Shown here one piece after another: positions 1 through 7,987 of a DNA stretch of 64,000 nt. How positions within the stretch are numbered: the stretch's first letter is position 1; each line of letters starts with the position of its first letter. The translations under genes were made by a program, and so were the position numbers. The stretch comes from Bombella pollinis (GTDB taxonomy: Bacteria; Pseudomonadota; Alphaproteobacteria; Acetobacterales; Acetobacteraceae): the NCBI RefSeq assembly GCF_026385485.1, contig NZ_JANIDX010000001.1, positions 310,001 to 374,000 on the forward strand, given 5' to 3'. The notes beneath the pieces were generated by a model. That model saw nothing but the letters and a program-made list of their open reading frames with translations, was not told where the DNA came from and did not search any database.

Positions 1-388
1 ACCGTTCCCCTTGCTCAGGGACGAATGTGCCATTGATCCATGTATTGTACCAATCGCCCATCGGCTTGCCTTCCTGCACACCAAAGCTCACCTCTTGCAA
101 ATCAGCATCATCACTTAATGGGAGGGTAATCCCTGTTCGCTGAGCAATCGCCTCGCGCACATACTCGGCTGTGACAAAAGCGCGCTTTAACGGGGAGGAG
201 ACAATATGGGTAAAAGGCCGCTCCCCTTTCTCAAAAAGGTCAGCAAGTTGATGGCCCGCACGCCGAGCTTGCTCTAAGCCAGTCTCATTTAAGGGAATAT
301 CTGTCCGCCCTTGGGAGAGGTGGCGAGCATTCCACTCCGTCTCCCCATGCCGAAGAAACCAGAACGGCTTTGTACAAAGCTGTGTCAT
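1..388 (-). CDS. Histidine phosphatase family protein, 5' part (runs off the left edge)
   Basis: The first 129 residues of a phosphoglycerate-mutase-like histidine phosphatase are present; the 3' end is outside the window. The catalytic RHGE motif, whose His becomes phosphorylated, lies at about residues 13-16, and the second Arg region (SSPLKRA) is near residue 65. The start ATG at 388 has a GAGGGG ribosome-binding site 7 bases upstream. It begins 26 bases after the prs stop on the same strand, so the two are probably cotranscribed. The substrate cannot be told: phosphosugar, nucleotide-derived and cobamide-pathway phosphatases all share this fold. Confidence 0.88.
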   Translation of the reverse strand, partial: MTQLCTKPFWFLRHGETEWNARHLSQGRTDIPLNETGLEQARRAGHQLADLFEKGERPFTHIVSSPLKRAFVTAEYVREAIAQRTGITLPLSDDADLQEVSFGVQEGKPMGDWYNTWINGTFVPEQGER

Positions 389-414
389 TACTTAACCCCT
401 CTCCCGCAGCAATC

Positions 415-1350
415 TTAATCAAACAAGGTGGAAACAGAACTCTCATCCGCCACGGCCCGCACAGCCCGCCCTAAAAGATTCGCTGTTGAAATCTGACGGA
501 TGTTAGGCGTTGCCTTCAATATCTCTGTGGCGGGGATGCTATCGGTTAATGTCAGCATAGAGAGCGGACTCTTTTGCACACGCTCACAGGCATTGCTTGT
601 GAGCACCCCATGGGTCACATAGGCTTCTACCCCCGCGGCCCCATATTTCATCAACGCCTCAGCCGCATTGCAGAGTGAGCCGCCGCTATCAATAATATCA
701 TCGACCAACACGCAAAAACGTCCAGACACATCCCCGATGACATTCATCACCTCAGAGACGCCAGCCCGCTCGCGGCGTTTATCAATAATGGCAAGGTCAA
801 CATTCAAACGGCGTGCTAACTGCCGTGCCCGCACCACGCCTCCAACATCGGGAGAGACAACGATGAGGTTATCCATATTAGGATGACGACTTAACAAATC
901 CCGCACAAAAAGCGGGGCTGCATATAGATTATCCGTTGGAATATCGAAAAAGCCCTGAATCTGCATCGCATGCAAATCCATCGTTAAAATACGATTAGCC
1001 CCGGCTTCTGTCAGCAAATTAGCCACTAACTTAGCACTAATTGGCGTACGCGGGCCAGACTTACGATCCTGCCGGGCATAGCCGAAATACGGCATCACCG
1101 CCGTAACACGCCGTGCCGAGCCGCGCCGTAGCGCATCCAACACGACGAGCAGCTCCATCAGATGATCGTTCGTTGGGGTGCATGTACTTTGGAGGACAAA
1201 CATATCCTCCCCACGCACATTCTCCTGAATCTCGACAAACACTTCCCCGTCAGCAAAGCGGCGGATAGAGGTCTTGCACAAGGGGATTTCAAGCTCATCA
1301 GCCACGGCTTGAGCCAAGGGCATGTTACTGTTGCAGGCGACGATCTTCAT
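415..1350 (-). CDS. prs: Ribose-phosphate pyrophosphokinase
   Basis: This enzyme makes PRPP from ribose 5-phosphate and ATP, the precursor for purine, pyrimidine, His, Trp and NAD synthesis, in the cytoplasm. The 311-residue length is normal. Recognisable signatures are the RRFADGE segment near residue 30, the DLHAMQIQGFF metal/ATP-binding stretch at about 125-135, and the PRPP loop VLVDDIIDSGGS at 214-225. It is followed by a histidine phosphatase on the same strand. The 240 bases upstream, before the lipoprotein gene, hold no other gene and presumably contain its promoter. Confidence 0.97.
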   Translation of the reverse strand: MKIVACNSNMPLAQAVADELEIPLCKTSIRRFADGEVFVEIQENVRGEDMFVLQSTCTPTNDHLMELLVVLDALRRGSARRVTAVMPYFGYARQDRKSGPRTPISAKLVANLLTEAGANRILTMDLHAMQIQGFFDIPTDNLYAAPLFVRDLLSRHPNMDNLIVVSPDVGGVVRARQLARRLNVDLAIIDKRRERAGVSEVMNVIGDVSGRFCVLVDDIIDSGGSLCNAAEALMKYGAAGVEAYVTHGVLTSNACERVQKSPLSMLTLTDSIPATEILKATPNIRQISTANLLGRAVRAVADESSVSTLFD

Positions 1351-1590
1351 GATAGATACTTTTCATAGGAAAGCAGAAGGAACGGGACAGCCCCTTTTAT
1401 CAGCTTGCCTAGTCAATGTCATGAGCTTACGGCGTAGGGCAGCCACCTGCACGGCCCTTCATTGGTGTGATGGCAACATGGCTGCCCCATAAAGCCTCAT
1501 CCCCCCTCACAACAGGCACAGCGCATCACATTAATATCATGCCCTCATGTCATTCCGTAAGGAGATAGATACGCTACCGTAACCCTTCTG

Positions 1591-2595
1591 CTACTTCTTT
1601 GCCTCCCCCGCGATGAACCGCTTCATCCCGTCTTTCTCTTTAGAGGCATCCCCTCCTACATCAGATTGCGCCGGGGGGGCTTTACGCTCCCGGCCGGAAT
1701 AATTGGTGATAATCGTCCGCACCGCTCCTGCGGCTTCTTGCGCGGCGGCCTCGGCAACATCTGCCCATGATTTATCCAAAGAATGTGCTGGCACGTCATG
1801 AATCTGCGTTGCCGCACCGGCCTCTTGTCCATCAGGCGTAAGGACATGCCAAATAATCGTCACTTGCTGTTGCGGCCCCGCACTGGGAGGACCTGCATCA
1901 GGCGAATCCTTTAGGCTAACGGTTGTTTTAACAATATAATCCGCCCCCTCATGCTTTGTTTGCACTTTATTATGTGCATCAGGCAACATGGTATAAAAGG
2001 CTTGGCCAAGCACCGTATTGCCATCCCCCGGCGCACCTTGGACGCCATCAAAGCAAATACGTGCAGGGCGATTCATCAAGCTCTGCGGGTTATCCATCAT
2101 CATCCGTGTTTGGATTTCCGTTAGTTGATGAGCAATTTCTGGGGCCATTTGGAGGGCCACTGTATTTAATGCATCAGGGTCCGCACCGCGCCAGCCCGCT
2201 TCATCAATAACCGCGCCATAGCCTCTAGCCCTTACTTTGCCATCTGGCCCAACAATCGCATAACGAGGGCGAATACCGCCATTATCGGCCTTCACAGCAC
2301 CGAGGCGCACCCACCAATCCCCCGGTTGCGGCATTTTTGCTACGGCTGGGATGGACTGCCCAACAAGCGCAATAACCATATCCCGCGCCCACATCGCCGT
2401 TGCAGCCCGCCATGGCGCATTCCCTGGCACAGGGACAGGCACCGCCAAACGAGCAGGCGGCAAGTTCGCTTGCACAAGACGTTGCGCTTGGCCACCGGGA
2501 TTATGCTCAAAAGGCTTATAAACACTCAAACAACCGCCTAACCCTAGGAGAGGCACACATAACCCAGACATAAACAGCGCACGACAAAAGCGCAT
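1591..2595 (-). CDS. Putative outer-membrane lipoprotein of unknown function
   Basis: I do not recognise the family. The protein (334 residues from the ATG at 2595) starts with a basic, then hydrophobic signal peptide ending in a lipobox (LGGC), so it should be a lipoprotein. The rest is soluble, with a Lys-rich C-terminal tail. A longer reading from a TTG at 2628 is possible but puts extra polar residues before the signal peptide, so I prefer the ATG. It lies 81 bases downstream of a TonB-like gene on the same strand, which fits a shared envelope role, though that is inference. Confidence 0.7.
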   Translation of the reverse strand: MRFCRALFMSGLCVPLLGLGGCLSVYKPFEHNPGGQAQRLVQANLPPARLAVPVPVPGNAPWRAATAMWARDMVIALVGQSIPAVAKMPQPGDWWVRLGAVKADNGGIRPRYAIVGPDGKVRARGYGAVIDEAGWRGADPDALNTVALQMAPEIAHQLTEIQTRMMMDNPQSLMNRPARICFDGVQGAPGDGNTVLGQAFYTMLPDAHNKVQTKHEGADYIVKTTVSLKDSPDAGPPSAGPQQQVTIIWHVLTPDGQEAGAATQIHDVPAHSLDKSWADVAEAAAQEAAGAVRTIITNYSGRERKAPPAQSDVGGDASKEKDGMKRFIAGEAKK

Positions 2596-2708
2596 GGATA
2601 ACCCACTTTCCCTACAATTTTTGGACAAACCCCACGTCCCCCAATGAGAGATGCGGCTGCAACTTAACGCCCTTTTTCCCCCCTGACTACAGGCGAAAGA
2701 GGGAGATT

Positions 2709-3785
2709 CTAATGGCGGATGAGGATGTAATTAATCGTCACATCTAGGTCGAAATGATCGCCCTGCATATCAGGTGGGACAGGCGGTAACTGCGCCCCTT
2801 GGAACATCCCAGCCGTTGCCGCATCAAGCGAATAAGAATTAGACGAATCCGTCAAACGCACACGAATAACCTTCCCACTTCGATCAATCACAACATGGAC
2901 AGAAGATGGCCCTTCCTCCCCATTCTGCGCAGCTTCATCAGGGTAGAACATATGGTTGCGAATCCAACGATCCACCTCACTCCCATAATCAGAGCTAACC
3001 CCTTTAACGCTGCTGCGCGTCTTATAGGGGGCGTTGATCTCGCCATTCATGCTGAGCGGGCCAAGAGAGAAATCAACCGGTCCCCCCGTGCCCCCACGGC
3101 GGCCCCGCCTACGAGGCTGCGGTGTTGGCTCGCCATCAAAAGAGAGATTCATAGGCCGGGCAAAGGGGTTGGCGTCACTCTGCCGGGTCACAGGATGATG
3201 GCTTGGCGTGGCCCGATTATGACGTGGCAAACGCGGAGCCGCTTTGGAGAGCGGATGCTGTGCCGATTCTGCATTCGTCAGCTCCCCCGTAGGCGATGTC
3301 GTCAACGATGGAGAGGAGGGCGCATGTGGCACAGGCTCCATCGGTGCGGGGGTGGCTTCTTCCTGACTACTGGGCGGGGGCGCACTGGCCGCCCCACCAA
3401 CCTCATGCGTTGGCGGGCCTTGCATACTATGTTTAACAGGTGGGGCATCAAACACCATTTCCACCTGCGGCTGCTCCGCTCCGTTCATCGTCCCATGCTT
3501 GCCAGCATCCGTCATGGTGACTAGCCAAAAGATAAGCCCATGAACACTAGCCGCCAAAAGCAACGGGCCAATAAGAGGGGGGTCCACCAGCACTTGCGTG
3601 CGCCGCATAGGCGTGCGCGCCTCTGTCCGCAATCCCATAGCAGAAGCAGCATAATCACTCAGCCGCTCCCGGCGCGTCTGCAAAGAGGCATCCGGCATCG
3701 TCACAGGGCTAAAACCCGTTGGCAGCAAGAGGGACAGAAAGCGGCTATCATCATAACCTTTCCCTTGTGCCTCAGAACAACCCAT
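2709..3785 (-). CDS. TonB-family energy transducer-like protein
   Basis: The architecture is that of a TonB protein: a cytoplasmic N-terminus of about 70 residues, one membrane helix (near residues 72-92), a long Pro/Ala/Ser-rich periplasmic spacer, a basic RRRGRRGG patch, and a C-terminal TonB-like beta-alpha-beta domain (VHVVIDRSGKVIRV). TonB proteins couple the proton-motive force, through ExbB/ExbD, to outer-membrane receptors. No exbB or exbD is adjacent, so the partner is unknown. The N-terminal extension is longer than in classical TonB. Another in-frame ATG at 3698 would shorten it. A cell-envelope TolA-like role is the main alternative. Confidence 0.72.
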   Translation of the reverse strand: MGCSEAQGKGYDDSRFLSLLLPTGFSPVTMPDASLQTRRERLSDYAASAMGLRTEARTPMRRTQVLVDPPLIGPLLLAASVHGLIFWLVTMTDAGKHGTMNGAEQPQVEMVFDAPPVKHSMQGPPTHEVGGAASAPPPSSQEEATPAPMEPVPHAPSSPSLTTSPTGELTNAESAQHPLSKAAPRLPRHNRATPSHHPVTRQSDANPFARPMNLSFDGEPTPQPRRRGRRGGTGGPVDFSLGPLSMNGEINAPYKTRSSVKGVSSDYGSEVDRWIRNHMFYPDEAAQNGEEGPSSVHVVIDRSGKVIRVRLTDSSNSYSLDAATAGMFQGAQLPPVPPDMQGDHFDLDVTINYILIRH

Positions 3786-3847
3786 ATTGTCATCACCGGA
3801 AACACCCTCTAGCCCTACTTTTCTGTAACCTTTAGTAAAAGCAGTCT

Positions 3848-4513
3848 ATGTCTCCTCCCACTCTGCCCGCCTGTTTTGAGCAAGATCGTGCCCTTGCTGC
3901 CTTCATCGCACAGATTGGCCCCTGCCGCCTTGCTGAACAAACACGCCCCGACCCACAAACGCAGGACCCTTACGCCTCGCTCATCAAAGCCGTAACGGGC
4001 CAGCAGCTTCATAATACCGCAGCACGCACCATCTTTGGCCGCCTCTGCACCCTCGGTCCGCAGCGTGATAAAAACGGCCCACCACCCACACCAGAGATTT
4101 TGCTTACTTTAGATGACGCAACCCTCCGCCAATGTGGCCTCTCTGGTGCTAAAATTGCGAGCCTCCGCGCGATTGCCCAAGGACGGTTAGACGGGATTGT
4201 CCCAAGCCTTACCGAGGCTCATAAAATGGATGATGAAACACTCATCACCCAATTAACCACCCTGCGCGGTGTGGGCCGCTGGACAGCGGAAATGATGTTG
4301 ATGTTCCATCTCCGCCGGCCTGATATTCTGCCAGCAGGGGATTTAGGCGTGCAAGAAGGCTGGCGGCGATTACAAAGGCAGCCTAAACGCCTCACCCCAA
4401 AGGCATTAAAAGCAGCCACGCTAGCCTTTAGCCCTCATCGCTCTACTTTAGCGTGGTATTGCTGGCAAGCTAAGGAAAGGCTCCCTCCTTCACCATCAGC
4501 CACCATCAGCTAA
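3848..4513 (+). CDS. DNA-3-methyladenine glycosylase II-like (AlkA/HhH-GPD)
   Basis: A base-excision-repair glycosylase that removes alkylated purines. The 221-residue protein has the HhH-GPD fold: helix-hairpin-helix LRGVGRWTA at about 139-147 and the catalytic Asp in PAGDLGV at about residue 165. It has no extra N-terminal AlkA domain, so it is a minimal version. It is transcribed away from the TonB-like gene and toward infA. Together with ogt at 41.2 kb and mutY at 58.3 kb it forms part of the window's DNA-damage repair set. Confidence 0.88.
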   Translation: MSPPTLPACFEQDRALAAFIAQIGPCRLAEQTRPDPQTQDPYASLIKAVTGQQLHNTAARTIFGRLCTLGPQRDKNGPPPTPEILLTLDDATLRQCGLSGAKIASLRAIAQGRLDGIVPSLTEAHKMDDETLITQLTTLRGVGRWTAEMMLMFHLRRPDILPAGDLGVQEGWRRLQRQPKRLTPKALKAATLAFSPHRSTLAWYCWQAKERLPPSPSATIS

Positions 4514-4642
4514 CAGCGAATCCCCGCCTCAATAGCAAAAAACCTTGACGTCCTCCCCCCTTGCTCGCACATAATGCGCCGCCATTGCTGGGCTTTTAAA
4601 AAAGCCTGCATTTTGTTGACCTCCTTCCTGCAAGGGATATTC

Positions 4643-4861
4643 ATGCCTAAAGAAGATTTGATCGAGTTTACCGGTACAGTGACAGAGCTCCTACCCAATG
4701 CCATGTTCCGCGTCACGCTGGATAACGAGCATACCATCCTCGCCCATACGAGCGGTAAAATGCGCAAGAATCGCATCCGTGTTTTGGCCGGGGACCGCGT
4801 TAATGTTGAGATGACCCCGTACGACCTCAGCAAAGGCCGCATCACCTTCCGCTTTAAATAA
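4643..4861 (+). CDS. infA: Translation initiation factor IF-1
   Basis: IF-1 binds the ribosomal A site during initiation. The protein is exactly the usual 72 residues and begins MPKEDLIEF, with the S1-like OB-fold features GTVTELLPNAMFRV and HTSGKMRKNRIRV. The in-frame reading extends upstream to about 4574, but the ATG at 4643 has an AAGGGA site in front and matches the family start. It heads the conserved alphaproteobacterial group infA-maf-rng-yacG, with only 8 bases to maf. Confidence 0.97.
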   Translation: MPKEDLIEFTGTVTELLPNAMFRVTLDNEHTILAHTSGKMRKNRIRVLAGDRVNVEMTPYDLSKGRITFRFK

Positions 4862-4869
4862 GCGTTTTC

Positions 4870-5490
4870 ATGGCTGCGTCATCTCGGCCTGCCCTTGTGC
4901 TGGCCTCCGCCTCCCCGCGCCGTATCGCTCTCCTCCGCCAAATCGGGGTAGAGCCAGATGCTATCTGCCCAGCCAATCTGGATGAGACCCCCCATAAGGG
5001 CGAGCTCCCCCGCCCCTATGCGCTCAGGCTTGCCCGCGCAAAAGCCGCTCATCACGCCCATCAATATGGAAAACCAGCCCTTATCATTGGGGCTGATACG
5101 GTTGTGGCCGCTGGGCGGCGCATCCTCCCCAAAGCCGAGGATGAAGAGACAGCCCGCCGCTGCCTCACTCTCCTTTCTGGCCGCCGTCATAAAGTCTTTA
5201 CCGCCATCGTCTGCCAGCCCACGCCAGAATGGCCAGAAGGCCATTATTGCGAACGCGTGGTCGAGAGCTCTGTGACCTTCAACCGCCTCACCCCTCAACA
5301 GATCGAAGCCCTCATTCACGGGGGTGATTGGCAAGGCAAAGCGGGGGGATATGCCCTCCAAGGGCAAGCGGCGGCTTTTATTCGACAAGTTGGCGGTAGC
5401 CCCTCTGGCGTCATTGGCCTTCCTTTATTTGAGATGGTGCAACTCCTGCGTGGCCAGCCCCTCCCTGCGGGGCAAAAATGGGTGGATTAA
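4870..5490 (+). CDS. maf: Maf-family nucleoside triphosphate pyrophosphatase
   Basis: A house-cleaning pyrophosphatase that hydrolyses non-canonical or excess NTPs (dTTP/UTP class) to monophosphates. Family signatures are the N-terminal LASASPRR, the GADTVV motif near residue 75 with the catalytic Asp, and GKAGGYALQG near residue 157. The 206-residue length is typical. It sits between infA and the RNase G-like gene, 7 bases from the latter, which is its standard place in alphaproteobacteria. A second, more divergent Maf is encoded at 26.8 kb. Confidence 0.93.
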   Translation: MAASSRPALVLASASPRRIALLRQIGVEPDAICPANLDETPHKGELPRPYALRLARAKAAHHAHQYGKPALIIGADTVVAAGRRILPKAEDEETARRCLTLLSGRRHKVFTAIVCQPTPEWPEGHYCERVVESSVTFNRLTPQQIEALIHGGDWQGKAGGYALQGQAAAFIRQVGGSPSGVIGLPLFEMVQLLRGQPLPAGQKWVD

Positions 5491-5497
5491 TCCCGTT

Positions 5498-6571
5498 ATG
5501 GAACTCCGCCTAGCAAGCTCCCCCGGGGAAATCCGAATCGCCTTCCTTAAAGACGACATTCTCCAGGATGCCGCTCTTTGGCGGCCCGGCGCGCCAGATG
5601 GCTGGGGGGATGTGCATCTTGTCCGCATTACCGCCCATGCACCTGCCCTTGACGGTGCCTTTGTCGAGCTCGCCGGGGAGGCTGGGCCTGCTACCACGCA
5701 AACAGGCTTTATAAAGGGACGTAAACTTCCCCCAGAAGGGAGCCTCCTTTGCGGGCAGATTACGCGCGCCGCCCAAAATGGGAAAGGCCTCCGCCTTAAA
5801 GCCATCCCTTTGCCCGCTCATATAACACCGGGTCCAACACCGCGCCTTCTCAAACATGGTCCCACCCCTTTAGAGGATATTCTCCAACATACCCCGGCGG
5901 ACTGCCCTATTTTAGTCGATAATGCCGCCTTGGCCGCACGCCTGCCTGCCACTCTGCACCCGCGTTTAGAGCGTGTTCGCCGTAGTTTTGATGATGTGTT
6001 AGAGGCCGATTGGGCCGCTTTATACGCTCCCACGGCCCTTCTTGGCCCCCTCATCGCACATATCACCCCCACCCCTGCCCTCACAGCGATCGATTTAGAC
6101 GCCCAACAACAGCCCGATTTTGCAGCGAATCTAGCCTGCTTCCCCGCCCTACTCCGGGAGATTAAACTGCGTAACCTCTCTGGCCCGATTCTCATCGACC
6201 CCGCCGGTGTACGCAGTGCCAAACGCCCCGCCTTAGTGCCTTTCCTCCGCAAAGCGGCCACGCAGGAGCATGACCCACTCTCCCCGCGCATTACCGGCAT
6301 AACCCCCAGCGGCTTACTAGAGATCACCCGCCCCCGCCGCCGTGCCCCATTGCATGAGCTCCACCACTCCCCGCACGGGCAAGGCCTTGCCATCCTCCAA
6401 CGCATCCTGACAGAGGGTCTTAAAGGCGAGCAGCTTTTTGCCCCACCAGCCATTATCCATGCGCTAAAAGCCGACCCCATCGCTTTGGATGACCTCTTCC
6501 ATGCTACTGGCCAACGCCTTACACTCCATAGCCGTCCTCTCCCTCCATCATCATGCTGGAGCCTTTCATGA
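5498..6571 (+). CDS. rng: Ribonuclease E/G family protein, short form
   Basis: A 357-residue RNase G-like endoribonuclease identified partly by gene order (maf-rng-yacG). The N-terminal S1-like part includes a GAFVELAGE segment. The C-terminal half has the two acidic clusters where RNase E/G carries its Mg-binding Asp residues (IDLDAQ at about 200 and LIDPAG at about 236). I see no CPxC zinc-link motif and no RNase E scaffold tail, so it is a minimal version. Upstream in-frame codons lie inside maf; the ATG at 5498 is the sensible start. Its stop overlaps yacG as ATGA. Confidence 0.82.
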   Translation: MELRLASSPGEIRIAFLKDDILQDAALWRPGAPDGWGDVHLVRITAHAPALDGAFVELAGEAGPATTQTGFIKGRKLPPEGSLLCGQITRAAQNGKGLRLKAIPLPAHITPGPTPRLLKHGPTPLEDILQHTPADCPILVDNAALAARLPATLHPRLERVRRSFDDVLEADWAALYAPTALLGPLIAHITPTPALTAIDLDAQQQPDFAANLACFPALLREIKLRNLSGPILIDPAGVRSAKRPALVPFLRKAATQEHDPLSPRITGITPSGLLEITRPRRRAPLHELHHSPHGQGLAILQRILTEGLKGEQLFAPPAIIHALKADPIALDDLFHATGQRLTLHSRPLPPSSCWSLS

Positions 6572-6768
6572 GCTGCCCTATCTGCCATAAACCAACCCAA
6601 ACCCGCTTCCGCCCCTTTTGCTCCCAGCGTTGTGCTGATGTCGATTTAGGACGCTGGTTTAAAGGCGCGTATCGTACCCCTTCCTTCCGCCAAGATAATG
6701 ACCCTGCCGACCTCACCGAGGCAGAAGTCGCAGCCATACGCCTCGCCCAAGAGCCTTCCCCTCAATAA
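6568..6768 (+). CDS. yacG: DNA gyrase inhibitor YacG (zinc-binding)
   Basis: A small zinc protein of 66 residues with the four-cysteine pattern CPIC...CSQRC, followed by DLGRWF, which marks the YacG family. In E. coli YacG binds GyrB and blocks DNA binding. The start is the ATG overlapping the RNase G stop (ATGA), which gives MSCPICHKP, the usual beginning of the family. It is the last gene of the infA-maf-rng-yacG group; a tRNA-Phe follows 116 bases later. Confidence 0.92.
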   Translation: MSCPICHKPTQTRFRPFCSQRCADVDLGRWFKGAYRTPSFRQDNDPADLTEAEVAAIRLAQEPSPQ

Positions 6769-6884
6769 GCCCTGCGGCTTGGCCTCATGCTCATCACACT
6801 TTCTTCACCAAAGAGGGTTGATCCCCCCTCATCCATAGGGTAAACCCCTTCCCATAGCCGAGCGGGATTCCTGCTCGGCCCGGT

Positions 6885-6960
6885 GCCCAAGTAGCTCAGT
6901 TGGTAGAGCATGCGACTGAAAATCGCAGTGTCGGTGGTTCGATCCCGCCCTTGGGCACCA
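6885..6960 (+). tRNA. tRNA-Phe (GAA)
   Basis: A 76-base cloverleaf with encoded CCA. The acceptor stem is GCCCAAG/CTTGGGC, the D arm contains AGCTCAGTTGGTAGAGC, the anticodon stem TGCGA/TCGCA encloses loop CTGAAAA (anticodon GAA), and the T arm contains GGTTCGATCCC. No intron or odd base is seen. Confidence 0.98.
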
Positions 6961-7125
6961 TTTAATTCCCCTTAAAAATCTTGTTCTAGTGCTTTATGTG
7001 CCGCAGGATGGGCATAACAGACATGCTGGGCTTTCTCTTTCCCCTGTCCTCATGCTGCGCTTACCTATCTCCATCAAAGCGTGTCTATGAGGATTCGCCT
7101 CTCCACGCTTTAGGAGACGCCCCTT

Positions 7126-7983
7126 ATGACAACGCCTTCAGCCCCCACTATTACCCTTAATGGCACCTCCCTCCCTGCTCTAGGGATGGGCACATGGCGC
7201 ATGGGCGACAACCCTGCCCACCGAGCAGATGAGATTCGCAGCTTGCAAATGGGGTTAGAGGCAGGCCTAAACATTATTGATACCGCAGAAATGTACGGCC
7301 AAGGCCGTGCGGAAGCTGTTATTGGCGAGGCTATAAATGGGCGGCGTGATAAGGCCTTCCTCATCAGCAAAGTTCTCCCCAGCCACGCCTCTTACAAAGG
7401 TACGCAAGAAGCGTGCGAACGCTCCCTACGCCATCTGAATACCGATTATTTGGACCTCTATCTCCTCCATTGGCCCAGTGCCATCCCTTTTGAGGAAACA
7501 CATCGCGCTTTCGAGACCCTTAAAAAACGCGGTCTCATTGGGGGGTGGGGTGTCTCAAACTTCGATACGGAGGATATGAAGCCCCTCCTTGCTCATAAGT
7601 TCCGCCCCGCAGTTAATCAGATTCTCTATAGTCTCGACTATCGAGGGACGGAATATGACCTCCTCCCCCATAATGAGACAGCGCATATCGTCTCAATGGC
7701 TTATAGCCCTATCGGGCAGGGGGGAGCCTTGTTAAAACACCCGCTCCTCCATGAGATTGCCCAACGACATGAGACCACACACGGCCCCGCTACCCCCGCG
7801 CAAATTGCCCTTGCATGGGTGTTACGCCGCCAAAATATGATCGCCATCCCCAAAGCAGGCACACCACATCACCAAGCCCTTAACCTCGCTGCGCAGGAGA
7901 TTATCCTCACCCACGCAGATTTACAGGCTCTTGATGCCGCTTTCCCCCCACCACACCGCAAGATACCGCTCGCTGTTATTTAA
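7126..7983 (+). CDS. Aldo/keto reductase
   Basis: An NAD(P)H-dependent reductase of the AKR superfamily, 285 residues. Visible features are GMGTWRMG near the N-terminus, IDTAEMYGQGRAE with the catalytic Tyr near residue 50, the conserved Lys in LISKV, the LLHWPS strand with the catalytic His, and the NADPH-binding IPKAGTPHH near the C-terminus. The start has an AGGAG site 9 bases upstream. It stands alone and converges on the GH32 gene with a 4-base gap. Acetic acid bacteria use such enzymes for keto-sugar or diketo-gluconate reduction, but the substrate cannot be read from sequence. Confidence 0.93.
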   Translation: MTTPSAPTITLNGTSLPALGMGTWRMGDNPAHRADEIRSLQMGLEAGLNIIDTAEMYGQGRAEAVIGEAINGRRDKAFLISKVLPSHASYKGTQEACERSLRHLNTDYLDLYLLHWPSAIPFEETHRAFETLKKRGLIGGWGVSNFDTEDMKPLLAHKFRPAVNQILYSLDYRGTEYDLLPHNETAHIVSMAYSPIGQGGALLKHPLLHEIAQRHETTHGPATPAQIALAWVLRRQNMIAIPKAGTPHHQALNLAAQEIILTHADLQALDAAFPPPHRKIPLAVI

Positions 7984-7987
7984 GTCT

